Source of the DNA: Brassica napus | Lineage: Eukaryota; Streptophyta; Magnoliopsida; Brassicales; Brassicaceae | DNA length: 64,000 bases | Reading direction: 5' to 3' | Assembly: GCF_020379485.1 (NCBI RefSeq) | Contig: NC_063439.1 | Coordinates: forward strand, 15,197,683 to 15,261,682 | Part shown: one piece after another, positions 43,560-55,239 of the stretch | How the letters are laid out: each line of letters begins with the position of its first letter | Numbering within the stretch: the first letter of the stretch is position 1 | Position numbers and translations under genes: made by a program | The notes under the pieces: generated by a model | What the model saw: only the letters and a program-made list of their open reading frames with translations | Told to the model about the DNA's origin: nothing | Database searches by the model: none

Positions 43560-44793
43560 GAGCAGTGTCAAGCAGATAAATCTTTACTATCAAGTATCTA
43601 CCTGATGGAACAATTGATAGGAGGAAGACCAGGCTGGTAGCAAGAGGGTTTACACAGACTTATGGAGAAGATTACATTGACACTTTTGCACCAGTATCCA
43701 AGCTTCATACAATCCGGATTGTGCTATCCATTGCCACAAACTTGGAGTGGGGTTTGTGTAAGATGGATGTAAAGAATGATTTCCTGCAAGGTGAGTTAGA
43801 AGATGAGGTATATATGCTTCCTCCTCCTAGTCTTGAGCATCTAGTGAAGCGAGGAAATATTTTGAGATTGAAGAAAGCAATATATGGGTTAAAGCAGTCT
43901 CCTAGAGCTTGGTACATGAAACTTAGTACAACTCTCAATGGAAGAGGGTTCAGGAAGTCTAAACTAGATCATACACTCTTCACACTGGTCGGACCATCAG
44001 GGATCATAGTGATCTTAGTGTATGTGGATGATCTGATTATCACAGGAAGTGATAAGGCTGGGATTAAAGTCACTAAAGAGTTTCTGAAGTTTGTGTTTGA
44101 TATTAAAGACTTGGGAGAGCTGAAGTATTTTTTTTGGGAATTGTGATATGCAGATCTAAGGAAGGATTGTTTATGTCTCAAAGAAAGTACACTATGGATA
44201 TGTTGAAGGAGACTGATGTACTTGGAGGGAAGATAGCTAAGACACCTCTTGAGGAGGGGTATAAGGTCTTACGTGAGGGGGAGGTTGAAGAGAACCAGTT
44301 ATTTGAGGATGCTAAGCTGTATAGGAGGATGGTTGGCAAGCTGATCTACTTGACGATCACGAGACCTGATATATGCTTTGCTGTGAATCAAGTGAGCCAA
44401 CATATGCAGGCGCCAAAGGTACATCATTGGAAGATGATTGATAGGATACTGAGGTATTTGAGTGGCTCGCATGGACAAGGAGTTTGGATGGGTTGTAATG
44501 GCAGTACAAAAGTGGTTGGGTATTGTGATTCTGATTGGGCAGGAGATAGAGTGGACAGGAGATCAACCACTGGGTATTGTACATTGATTGAAGGAAATCT
44601 GGTTACTTGGAAGAGTAAGAAACAGAAGGTCATCTCATGTTCTAGGGGTGAAGCTGAGTATAGAGCTATGTTGAAGCTGACAAATGAGTTGGTGTGGATC
44701 AAGGGTATTTTGAAGCATCTAGAGATTGAGCAGACTACTCCCATGACCATGCATTGTGACAATCAAGGAGCTATCCACAATCAAGGAGCTATC
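43560..44793 (+). pseudogene. Copia 2 RT and RNase H
   Basis: Begins TIKYLPDGTIDRRKTRLVAR, then CKMDVKNDFLQGELEDE, KKAIYGLKQSPRAWYM, LVYVDDLIITGS (catalytic DD). A run of T at 44130-44137 shifts the frame between KYF and the ICRSKEGLF part. RNase H: WKSKKQKVISCSRGEAEYRA and CDNQ, where it is cut at about 44793. The end has an 18-bp tandem duplication (44759-44793) right at the junction with Athila. Confidence 0.9.
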
Positions 44794-45699
44794 GAATTTA
44801 ATATCCTTGCATAACAGGCTATTTAGAGGTCTAGCGATTTTGCTGAAGTCCAGTATAAATCTCCTGTAAAATCCGGCGTATCCGAGAAAACTTCGCACGT
44901 CTTTAACAGTTTTAGGTGGAGGTAAACTGGTCATTACTTCAATCTTAGCTCTATCTACCTCTATACCAGCAGCGAAAACCTTATGTCCTAACACTATTCC
45001 ATCGTTAACCATGAAATGGCATTTTTCCCAGTTTAGGACAAGGTTCTTTTCTTCGCATCTTTCCAATACTTTGCATAAATTATCGAGGCAACTCTTAAAA
45101 TCTGATCCGTAGACTGAAAAGTCATCCATGAATACTTCCATGAAGTCCTCGATCATATCCGTAAAGATCGACATCATGCAACGTTGGCAAGTGGCAGGGG
45201 CGTTACAAAGACCAAATGGCATTCTGCGATATGCAAAAGTTCCATAGGGGCATTTAAACATTATCTTTTCTTGATCATCCGGGTGTATAGGAATTTGGAA
45301 AAATCCGGAATATCCATCAAGAAAACAGTAATACTGGTGATTAGCTAATCTCTCCAGCATTTGATCAATAAAGGGAAGGGGAAAATGGTCTTTCCTAGTA
45401 GCGGCATTCAATTTCCTATAATCAATACACATCCGATGACCAGTAACAGTACGAGTCGGAATGAGTTCGTCCTTTTCATTCTTCACTACAGTGATACCTT
45501 CCTTTTTGGATACAACATGTACGGGGCTTACCCATTTGCTATCTGAAATAGGGTAAATTACTCCAGCATCAAGGAGTTTTATAATTTCCTTTTTGACTAC
45601 TTCATTTAGATTCGGATTTAATCTCCTTTGACGTTTTAGCGTCATCTTCCAAGTTGATTCGATGCATGCAAAGATCGGGAGAGATTCCAGGAATATCAT
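44794..45699 (-). pseudogene. Athila copy 2 reverse transcriptase
   Basis: RT fingers, palm and thumb: [76 protein letters not shown]. It ends at the junction with copia at 44794. Frameshift from the protease ORF near 45620, caused by a small deletion relative to copy 1. Palm residues are closer to canonical gypsy RT than those of copy 1. Confidence 0.92.
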
Positions 45700-47491
45700 C
45701 GAGAGAATATCCGATCGCTTTCCTGTACTTGCACAATTTATTTAGCAATAAAGCAAGTTCTCCACTAGTGAGATTGGCGTTGACGATAACAGGGTAGGAC
45801 TGGTCATAAAGGTAAGCGTATTTAAGACTGCTGGGTAGAAGTTTTAGTTCTACCTTTGGTGCTTTATCTTTAGACCAATTTGATTGCGAGGGAGGTTGTC
45901 GATCGACGGTATCTTGAAGGTATCGATCGATGACAACTTCTGAGTCGTCATTTTCTTCTACGTTTGCAACTTCGATGCTAGCATCCATTAGTCGCATGTA
46001 ATCTTCTGTCCTATCTGATATGCTGAAAATTCCATTTTCCACGTGGTTAAGGGTATCTTCTAAGGGGTTGTCTGAACACATTTTTATGAAAGAGTCTTTT
46101 TCATCCTCAGAAATTTTTTCCACGTAGAAGGCCTTGTCATCTATTAGGGGTCGCTTAATCAGTTTTTCCATATCAAAAGTCATCGAGATATCCCCTATGT
46201 TCAAATTAATTCGTCCTTCTTTGACGTCAATGATTGCTCCAGCTGTAGCTAGGAATGGCCGACCCAGAATGAGGGGGTCTTTAGGTTCTTGTATGTATTT
46301 TAACACAACAAAATCCGTAGGCACGATGCAATCATTAATCTTTATGGGAACATCTTCGAGAATTCCTTCGGGTACCCTGATAAATCTATCAGCTAAAACC
46401 AGGGTGATCGGAGTTGGCATAAACTCTTTATATCCTAAAGTTACTGCAACAGAGTAAGGCATAAGGTTCATGCTAGAGCCGAGGTCACATAATGATCTAG
46501 GAAAACGCGTGTTTTCTATTTTACAATCTAGGACGAAACTACCAGGATCTGGTCTCTTTGTTAGAGTTTCTCCTCTAATCATAGCACTTACATCTTCTGA
46601 AATCATCATCACGCTATGTTCTGCAATTGGGTAGTTTGGAGATGTCATGTCCTTTATATACTTCTTAATCGAATGTGCTATTTTTATAGCATCACTAAGG
46701 GACATCTCAACAGAAATCATATCTAAGGCTTTCTTGCAGATCGCGTTCTCTAATGTTTTCTTAGTTTGCGTTTTAGGAGGGAAAGGGGGTAAAGTTCTAT
46801 AGACTCTTTCAATTATGGGTTCGGGTTGAGTAAACTGTCGATCGACGGGTTTTTCAGGTTGTCGATCGATTGTAGGTCTTTCAGGTCGATCGAAGTCAGT
46901 TCCGTACTGTCGATCGATTTCGTCCTCAATTTTCGTATCTTCTTCTAATTCTAAGTCTATTGCCTTTTCCTTAGCCTTTTCAGCGGTGGTTTTCCGGTTT
47001 TCTTGAGATGGATTTGGGTCAAGATCGTTAAGAATAATAGGATGAGAGTTGCTTTTGCTGGTTTTGTCAGTGTCGTCAGGTTTTCCAACATCTGTGTTAA
47101 TCCTCGTATCTGCTGCGAGGTTTTTCTTGCTGCGCAACATTACGGCACTGGCTTGACGTCTCGGGTTTAAATCAGTTCTCCCGGGAAAACATCCTGCATC
47201 TCTTATTATGGCAGTTGCAATCTCAGCTACTTGACCTTCTAATTTTCGGATTAGTTCTCCCAAATAATCTGCTTTTTCCATTAATTCTCCGTAAACTATA
47301 TTTATTTTTTCGTAAAACTCCGATTTTGTCTTACGGTTGCCAGTAAGATCTTGTCTGATATTGAACCTCTCTCTTCCGGTACGTGATTTTACAGCAGTGT
47401 TATAAGCTTGGGTAAAGCTATCGATGTTAAGCACAAAGTAGGGATCGGAACAGTTCGTTCCTTCATCCAAATAATCATTGGTGTCAGACAA
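45602..47491 (-). pseudogene. Athila copy 2: gag C-terminus, protease, linker
   Basis: A 629-residue open stretch that shows gag and protease as one frame (RDAGCFPGRTDLNPRRQ at the point where copy 1 has a stop). Protease active site LCDLGSSMNLMPYSVA; later LILGRPFLATAGAIID. Linker with IDRQPEKPVDRQ and TCGATCGA motifs at 46840-46920. Confidence 0.88.
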
Positions 47492-47511
47492 AGCGTTGTC
47501 GTCGATTTGGG

Positions 47512-48411
47512 CTATATCAGATGGTGTTTGTTTTGAAGAAATGAATGAAGGGATTTAAGGGAATTCTTAATTTCTATCAAATCAGATTTGTCTTTTGGAC
47601 TTGTGGAATTTTCTATCTCTTCATCCATCCTTTCATAGGATCTTCCCGTTGTCATATTCTTGATAAGGCGTCTAGCTTCTTTGGGATTCCTAGTGATGAA
47701 ATTTCCCTCACTCGCTGTATCGAGTGTGGTTTTATAGCTCAAGTTAACACGTCCATAAAAGATGTTAAGAAGTTGTGGTTCTGAATAACCATGATGGGGA
47801 CATTCAAGTTCATAGCCTCTGAATCTTCTCCAGGCGTTTTTAAACGATTCGCGTGGACCTTGGCAAAATGTAAAAATTTGCCTTCTTACTTCCCAGTAGC
47901 GTTCATCATCAAAAAATTCTCTAAGGAAGGCACTTTTAATCTCTTCCCAACAAGTGAGTGATCCTGCTGCTAAACAGTTTAACCACCTGAGGGCTTCTCC
48001 TTCTAAGGACAATGAGAATAGTTTGCAACGGTCATATTCATCTAGTATTAATTCTTCCAATGTTTCAATGTGAAGGTGCTCTGGGAGGGATCCACGGAAT
48101 GGGTTTTGACGAACCATACGGTAGTAATCTGCATTAAACTTAGATTTTTTGGTATCGTCTCCTGGTATTTTGATAGCGGACCTATTGGAATAGGTCCTAC
48201 CAGGATCAAGGTAGTCTTGTATGGACAATTTTATATCTTCACCTTTAGTTAAGGTGGAATTTTCCTTAACAGGGATTTCAGTCCCCTGTTCAGTTTGGCT
48301 AACTTTATTGCTCGTTTGACCATTTAGTTCAGTTTGGACTACTTTCTCATTAGCGGGCCTGGACAGAGAAAACTTACCTACTTCCGGCTGGGCTGTATCG
48401 ATCGATGTTTG
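47512..48411 (-). pseudogene. Athila copy 2 gag, main part
   Basis: Gag core as in copy 1 (EGEALRWLNCL, RESFKNAWRRFRGYELECP, LLNIFYGRVN). A one-base deletion near 47529 shifts the frame at the 3' end. At 48411 Athila homology stops after the TCGATCGATG motif; upstream gag codons lie at 60576-60620 beyond the insertions. Confidence 0.88.
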
Positions 48412-48560
48412 CAGCTCCTTAGCAGTTCGCGGTAGCACGAATTTACCAACTGCTATTAAAAGTAAGAAGTTGGGACGGTAACTCTATCGTAGCACTAAAT
48501 TAACGCTAGGATAAAATTTTATTAAGCGGATAAATGAATTCGCGAATTTTGTTTACGATA
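48412..48560. other. Unassigned 150 bp between Athila and LINE
   Basis: Starts GCAGCTCCTTAGCAGTTCGC. Not Athila by comparison with copy 1, and left of the LINE target site. Since the LINE target duplication joins it to 54319, it should be the left part of the CACTA-type element, but no CACTA terminus is seen at 48412. A deletion of that end, together with about 50 bp of Athila, is the simplest explanation. Confidence 0.5.
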
Positions 48561-48606
48561 ACACTAATATTTTAGTTTTTTTTTTTGGCTCAACTTCTAC
48601 TTTTTA

Positions 48607-49742
48607 TTAACCAAAAGGGATTGGACCTACATCATTGTTCACTCTTAACATAGGTACATCCACCTCAAAGATCTGTTTTAACCAACTTGGCACCATAGAA
48701 TACAACTTAGGAACATAATTCATAAAAGAAAGAGCTTCCTTCGCTATCCTATATGCCGACTTGTTACCATCTCGTGAGTAATACTCGACCCTATAGCTCC
48801 GGCATGTCGAGAGGAGATGGGAGATTTCTTGGATGATTGGATTGAGCTTTGGCCAAATAGGTTCCTTTCCCGAAATCATCCTCGCTAAAACCATAGAATC
48901 TGTTTCAAAGATGACCTGAGTGTATCCCAGTCTCAACATCGATTGCATTGCCCATTTGAGAGCTGTTGCTTCAGTTTCTATTGGTGATCCCATTCCTCGA
49001 TACCGTTGAGCTCCAGCCCACAGCAACCGACCAGTAGCATCTCTACTTATCCAACCAATGCCTTGATTCTGGTGTTCCTTGCTCCAAGAACAGTCGGAGT
49101 TGCATTTGATCCAGCTTTGCATTGGCGGTTTCCAGTTGAACACCTTTCTGTTGCTTGTAGATTTTTTAACCTCTACACTTTCCTCCTTTCTTCCTTCCAT
49201 TCCTTCATGTCCTCGATGGCCTTGTTGACAGTATCTGAAGCAGTGTAGTCTTTGTTTTGGAAAACAAAAGCATTACGATTCTTCCAGATACGCCACAAAA
49301 GCCATGGAATCAGCTCTGCATTTACATCTTCTTGAGGGTATTGTGCCTGTAAGCTCAGCACACGACAGAGATTTGAATATAGCGAGTCAGACATTATACC
49401 ATCAGGCGGGGCATGAATGGGAGACATTGCCCAGACCAGGCGTGCGTAGGGGCATTGGAACAGTATGTGATTCGCGGTTTCGCTTTCCATGGAGCAGCGC
49501 ATGCATCTACCCTCTTTTGAGATATGACGACGTTTCATCGTTGCTGCTGTTGGTAATGCGTCACTTATGCATCTCCATAGGAAGTGATGTACCTTTGGAC
49601 TCGTTTGTTGTTTCCAAATCTTTTGGTAGAGACCATCAAGACTTGGTTGGTCGACTGTTGTGCCCTTATGCTCTGCCTCAATGATATTCTTGAGAACCCA
49701 ATAGCCAGACTTCACTGTGTAGTGACCGGTCTTTGTAAACTC
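48607..49742 (-). pseudogene. LINE zf-RVT and RNase H
   Basis: zf-RVT: SPKVHHFLWRCISDALPTAA, GRCMRCSMESETANHILFQC, RLVWAMSPIH. After a frameshift at about 49190, RNase H: WIKCNSDCSWSKEHQNQGIG, ETEATALKWAMQSMLRLG, FETDSMVLARMISG, RDGNKSAYRIAKEALSF. The D, E, D residues of RNase H are present. It ends at about 48607, close to the A-tail. Confidence 0.9.
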
Positions 49743-52700
49743 TCAACTGTAGATATCGTCACCTTTGTCGCCGTGGAGGTTTATATGAGCAATCTTGAGC
49801 TGTGTTTCCAGAGGAAACAGGTTTCTTATCAGGCTCGTGTTCACTTCTTTATTAGAAGAGGACATCAGATCGCTCACTGTCGTCTGTGGTGATAGGAAGT
49901 GACGATATTGCTCTGGAATGAGCTTTGTGGAATCAATGGGATACGCTGGTTTACTTCCTAGCCATCTCTCCTGCCATATATTGGTGTTGCGGCCGTTGCC
50001 TATTATCACTTTGGCCCCTTGTCTGATCAGCTGCTGAGCCGCATGCATACTTCTCCATGCGTAGGAGGGTCTTGATCCCATGGGAGCGTTTAGGGGGTCA
50101 GAGTTGCGGAAATATCTTCTTTTAAAAACTCGAGCAAAAAGGGATTCAGGATGAGTGATCATGCGCCATAATTGCTTCCCAAGGAGAGCTATATTGAAAG
50201 CTTCCAAGTCTTTAAAGCCAAGACCGCCTTTCTCCTTTGGTGAACTTAAAGCCTCCCAGCTCTTCCAGTGCATTCCCCTAGATGCTTTGCTATTCCTCCA
50301 CCAATAGTCCGACATAATCGAAGAGATTTGCTTACATATGGTCTTTGGAATGAGGAAGCATGACATGGTGTATGTTGGTAATGCAAGCGCTACTGCTTTC
50401 AGTAGTACCTCTTTCCCGCCTGGAGATCAGGAATTGATTTTGCCAACCACCGACCTTCTCCTCCAGTCTCTGCTTGAGAAAACTCAGTATTCTGACTTTG
50501 GAACCTCCAAACGACTCAGGGAGGCCTAGATAGATGCCATCTCCTCCTTCTTGCTCCATTCCGAGCTTCAGCTTGATTATCTCTCGACGCTCCAAGGGGA
50601 TGTTTTTCCCAAAGTAGATACTGGATTTCTGATAATTTATCTGTTGTCCTGACGCTAGACTGTACTCCTGTAGGATCTCAGTTAGCTTATTTAGCTCTGC
50701 GTCAGATTGCTTACAGTAGAAAAGGCTATCGTCTGCGTAGAGGAGGTGTGAGATGGCTGGTGCTCCTCTTGCCACTTTCAAACCCATAATTTCTCCCCGG
50801 CTCTCAGCTTTCAGCAACTTTTGGACTAGCATTTCAGTGCAGATCACAAATAGATAAGGAGAGAGAGGATCTCCTTGCCTAATTCCTCTTGTAGGAGTGA
50901 TATCTCCATACGGGTTGCCATTGATGAGGACCTGATATTTTACTGTGGAGACACACTCCATAATGAGATTGCACCACAGCTCCGAGAAGCCCAGTGTACT
51001 CATTGCTCTTGCCAAGAAAGACCATTCAACTCTGTCGAAGGCCTTTGAGAGATCAGTTTTTACTGCAATGTAGTCTCAGGAGCAGCTGTTGTTGGAGTTT
51101 AGTGCGTGTAAGAGTTCGTGAGCCACAAAGATGTTGTCTGAGATAAGCCTGTCCTCGACAAAAGCCGCTTGAGTTTCTGTGATTAAATCAGGGAGTACAC
51201 TCTTAAGACGCTTACTAAGGAGCTTTGAAACTATCTTATAAGCAATGTTACACAGGCTTATAGGCCTAAAATCAACAAGCTTTTTTGCTTCCAGTTTCTT
51301 GGGAATGAGACATATGTTTGTCTTGTTGATTCCATCTTCAAGCTTTCCGGTACTGAGGAAGTTGTTGACCATTGTGAAGATGTCTTCGCTCATTGTTTCC
51401 CAAAACTGCTGGAAGAAGAAGCCGTTCATGCCGCCGGGGCCTGGGCACTTGTTGGGATTGATGTCAAAAACGGTGGCTTTAACTTCCTCTTTGGTAGCAG
51501 GAGCTATCAGACTGATGTTTTGCTCTTCTGTAATGATCGGTGGAATGTCAGTCCAGCTGTCCAAGCCAATCCCTACATCCTCTGAGGAGTACAAAAGCTT
51601 GAAATGTCTGTCAGCGATCTTCCCTAAGTTGTCTTCATCAAACCACTCAACGTCATTTTCATCAAACAGGCTGAGGATGCGATTTTAAGCTCTGCAGTTC
51701 TTTGTGACAGCGTGGAAGAATTTGGTGTTTCGATCTCCTGATCTTAGCCAATTGAGTCTGCTCTTTTGTCTCCAAAAGTTTTCCTCATTATAGTATTCTT
51801 CGTTTAACGCTTCCCTCAGATTGCTTAGCTCCTCTCTGTTCGCAAAACAATTCCTTGTTGCTTCATCAATCTTGGAGTGTAGCTCCTGGATCCTGAGTGC
51901 TGAATTTGGTTTTGCTCCTCGTTTCCAGATTGATATATCTCTTCTGCATGTGGCTATCTTCCCTAGCAAGCTACCTTGCCCTGAAGCTTGTCTTTTCCAA
52001 GAATGATTTATTGTGTCGAAGAAACCTTCGCGTTTGATCCATCTTTGATCATATTTGAAGTTTGCGCGTTTCTTCCATAAACATTCCACTAAGGTGGTCA
52101 GGACCGGACTATGATCTGAACAGACTTTTTGAAGGTAGGTAGCTAAGGCTTGAGGGAACATGTCAGACCATTCCTGATTAGCGACTGTTCGATCGAGCCT
52201 GCATTGAACTGTCTCATTATTTCTTGTACCTGCCCATGAGAATTGATAACCTATGTTTTGGATGTTCCATAGCCCGCAGGCTCTCAACATTTGTCTGAAA
52301 TCTTTCCCTTCTTCCTCTCCTCTTTCAGCACCTCCAAGCTTCTCAGATGGGTCAATCAATTCATTAAAGTCTCCGGTCATTACCCACGGTCCGGTTCTGA
52401 GTGTACCTATCCTTGTGATTCTCTCCCAGACATCGCTTCTTCTCCCTTTGATTGGTTCCCCATATACGCATGTGAGGTAGAAGCTTTTGTCCTGCCAGAG
52501 AATCTTCAAATCCATTAATCTGTTGTTTGTCTGCAGTATCTCCACTTTACAACTCTCTGTCCACATCACTGCTAGACCTCCACCAATACCAATGGGTTCC
52601 ACTGTTTGCAGATTGTGGTAACCCAAAACTTCCACTAAACTTTCTAGATAACTTCTCTTGTTTTTGGTCTCGCTGAGGAATAAAATTTCAGGAGGAAACT

Positions 52701-52776
52701 GACCAAGAATCCCCTGTAAATGTCGAACTGTAGGGGTATTCCCCAACCCCTGACAGTTCCAACTGAGAATTCTCAT
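49743..52776 (-). pseudogene. LINE ORF2 endonuclease and reverse transcriptase
   Basis: ATG 52776. Endonuclease: MRILSWNCQGLGN, FLSETKNKR, WVMTGDFNELIDPSEK, CRLDRTVANQEW, SDHSPVLT. RT: CPGPGGMNGFFFQQFWE, NICLIPKKLEAK, DFRPISLCNIAYKIVSKLL, ETQAAFVEDRLISDN, VKTDLSKAFDRVEW, RGIRQGDPLSPYLFVICTE, LLYADDSLFYCK (YADD). Frame is constant from 52776 to about 50400 except for TAA at 51685-51687 and TGA at 51076-51078. A frameshift near 50380 leads into 50366-49743. All catalytic residues I can place are intact. Confidence 0.93.
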
Positions 52777-52799
52777 ATTAACTTTGAAGGGTTGGAATT

Positions 52800-54244
52800 A
52801 TTCATCAACCCTTCTTCCAAGATTTTGCCACTTCCGAGTACTATCCTACGGACAGAGTGGTTCGGGCAAGATGCTGCCATGAGAGCATAATGAGATTGGT
52901 TTTCTGAGAGCTTTCCTCCAGAGTCGCCTCCCGTGACTCCTAGCCTGTGAAACACTGAGGCTTCCTGAGCTTCGATGCGGGAATTTTTTGCTTCTCGATC
53001 TCCACAGTTGTTTAGACGCCGTCTTTTAGAGTTTGTTGTTTCCAAACTACTCCTTTTCTTCCCCGAGGAGCTTCTGGAAAGAGACCCAAGACGCTCAAAA
53101 ACTGAGGGGGGGGGGGGGGGCTTTTGCTTCCCTTGCTTGATCTTCCTTCATGGGAATCCTTCTGCGCTGATAAGTCTTTAGAGCCACTAGTCCTTATTTC
53201 CAATTGTGCATTCAGCCCAAATACTTCGGGAGGTCTGTCTTCATTGTTTCCTAGCCTTTCAAAGACAGAGATTGGCTCCTTAGGAGGACTAGAGGAGGGT
53301 GATCTAGTACAATAAGAGTTTTTCTTTCCAGAGGAGCTCGATCTTCTGTTGACCGGAACGGAGGATTCTCCTGTGCTCTTTGAGTTTGTTCCTTTCGGTG
53401 TTTCTGGAACTTCTTTTTGCTTCCATACTTGAATGGAAGCATTTGCTATGCCCTTCCCTTTCCTATCCGTTTTCCTCCTTTGACCTGAAGTATTGGATGT
53501 CCTTCTCGTAGAGACTGCGCGAGACTGGCTAGGACGGGGGGCTGTGCCCTCTTTGGGTTGTGTTCCTCTTTGTGTTCCTCTCCTAGAACCAGAGCCTTCT
53601 TCCGCAAACGCCTTTGCTGGGATGTTTCTTCTAAGGGGTTGACCTTGGGGTTGGCCTTGAAGTGGGCATCTTGTTTGATCATGCGTGAGACGTTTGCAAA
53701 GAAAACAGATTTTTGATAAGTCTCTTATATTCCAGCTCGGTTGAAATCACTTCCCCAAACTTGAATCTTGCTATCCTCCTGAACTGGAGGGGTTCATCAG
53801 AGTTTATCCAAACGAGCGATCGAACATATTCCACTGACTATGAGTTTTTTGCGTGTAACTCTACTGTCTCCACCTTTCCCAGGGGCCCAACCAGACTTTC
53901 AACCGCTTGCTTCTTAAGGAGGTGAATAGACAGACCTCTGATTCTTATCCAGAACGGGATCTTGCGGAGGAAATCATTTTCAAAAGACAGAACTTTGAAG
54001 GTGAAAACGAGAGATTTGAAGCCACAAAGGCCTAATGAGAAAACCAAATCGGATAGATCTGAGAACTACTATCGACGGGTCGAATGAGATTTGGGGAAAA
54101 GGAGAGCTATTGAAGCTTAAAGGGAGCAGCTTGGCTTCTTCTTGCCTTTGCTGAATGATTTCTAGGGTCTGCAGCTTTTAGATTTGAAGAGGTGAAGCAG
54201 ATCTGGGTATTTTGGTTGAGAACCCTAGCCATCGTTCGAGAGCC
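52800..54244 (-). pseudogene. LINE ORF1 (DUF4283 and CCHC knuckle), decayed
   Basis: Probable start at 54244 (MALERWLGFSTKIP). Segments in different frames: LRKIPFWIRIRGLSIHLL (DUF4283 C-terminal half, 53960-53900), then a zinc knuckle at 53706-53665 reading C-F-L-C-K-R-L-T-H-D-Q-T-R-C, an intact CX2CX4HX4C. A basic Ser/Arg-rich tail follows (53682-52800). At least five frameshifts or stops. A G16 run at 53106-53121 interrupts the tail. Confidence 0.78.
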
Positions 54245-54402
54245 ATTTTCTTCTTGATGTCTATGATAATTTAATTGTAATTATTTTGATGTAAAACTAA
54301 TATACACTACTATTTTAGTTTTGTCCGCCAAAACTAAAGAAAAAAAATATATATATATTTTACTACCAAAACACTTCTCAGATTCGCTGAGATGACTTTG
54401 TA

Positions 54403-55233
54403 TTGTTTCTCAGAAAAGTAAACCGGAGTCTCCACCTCTCTCTCGCGAATTCATTCTCTTCGTCTCCATCTCTTCTCCGTCGTGCTTGCCAGTCAGTTTC
54501 TTCATGGCAGGTGACAAACAGAGATGGCGGAGCAGTGCCAGTGGCAAGGTGGCTCATCTGCAGAGGACGAGAAGAGGCTTCGATGGATGACGAATCAGAT
54601 CTACTCCATATGCTGGCTCATCTGCCGCTCCGGCAACGCCGCTGCATCTCCGGATTCGTCACTGTGTCTCCGAACTATCCATCTCAGGTGATGGTTTACT
54701 TGACATCTGATTCGAACTGCTTCACCCTTTTGTTTCTTGCCTTTGACTCAGTTAATTGATTTCGATTGCAGATGATTCGATTGTAATGTATACGCTTCTT
54801 GGGTTAGGTTCTGTCTCTGTGAATTTTGTTTCTAACTCACATTTAGATTATTGAAATTGAGGTTTAAATGAAATTAAGGTTCAGACCTGGAACCCTTGCT
54901 TTAATTTCATTTTGAATGGTGCTTGATTTGTGGTTTGACGAGTTATTAGATAAGAAGATGAATGCTTTACTACAAGAGGAAGACTAAACAAGTTGAAGAC
55001 TTTAGCAATTGTGAGCAAATGATATAGGTTTGTCCGTGCCACAGACGTTTCGAGGAGTTTTGACTCTTATTGTGACGTTCTTTTTGTGAGTGTAGGTCCT
55101 GTGGCTGAGGTATGATGATGACGTGTTGTGTGTTAGAGCTTCGGCCTTTCATTTTTTGGTTCATCGTTTTAGGAGACTCGAGGGCAACGAGCTTGAACTC
55201 TCTGTGTGAAAGCAATACTGAATATTGAGACAA
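54403..55233 (+). other. Captured gene-like fragments, unidentified
   Basis: 54430-54760 is GC-richer than its surroundings and pyrimidine-rich at the start, like a 5' UTR plus first exon. One frame reads MDDESDLLHMLAHLPLRQRR and ends at a splice-like CATCTCAG|GTGATGG. 55000-55210 has short open pieces in an intron-like background. I do not recognise the source gene. Confidence 0.4.
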
Positions 55234-55239
55234 GTAGCC

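Larger units (their letters stand above)
40511..44793 (+). mobile_element. Ty1/copia element 2, lacking the 3' end
   Basis: 5' LTR (40511 to about 41009), primer site (41011), gag-protease, integrase, RT and RNase H in copia order. Its LTR begins inside the RT start of copia 1. The 3' part of RNase H and the 3' LTR are gone; the sequence switches to Athila at 44794. Frameshifts and stops throughout. 42860-43560 is the integrase-RT linker, with three related 60-bp segments coding E-S-G-x-Q-S-S-x-D-x-Q-E-like repeats. Confidence 0.9.
48576..54303 (-). mobile_element. Nearly full-length LINE (L1-type), minus strand
   Basis: Read right to left: leader and ORF1 (54244-52800), ORF2 endonuclease, RT, zf-RVT, RNase H, then a T-run on the plus strand (48576-48586), which is the poly-A tail. 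15-bp direct repeats flank it: ACACTAATATTTTAG (48561-48575) and ACACTACTATTTTAG (54304-54318), one mismatch. ORF2 has two stops and two or three frameshifts over about 4.2 kb. ORF1 is more damaged. Confidence 0.92.

Noticed and set aside
54301..54320. Left terminus of the CACTA element at CACTACTATTTTAG
   Set aside because: It is the LINE target duplication (copy at 48561) and lacks the ACAAGAAA continuation of the right end.
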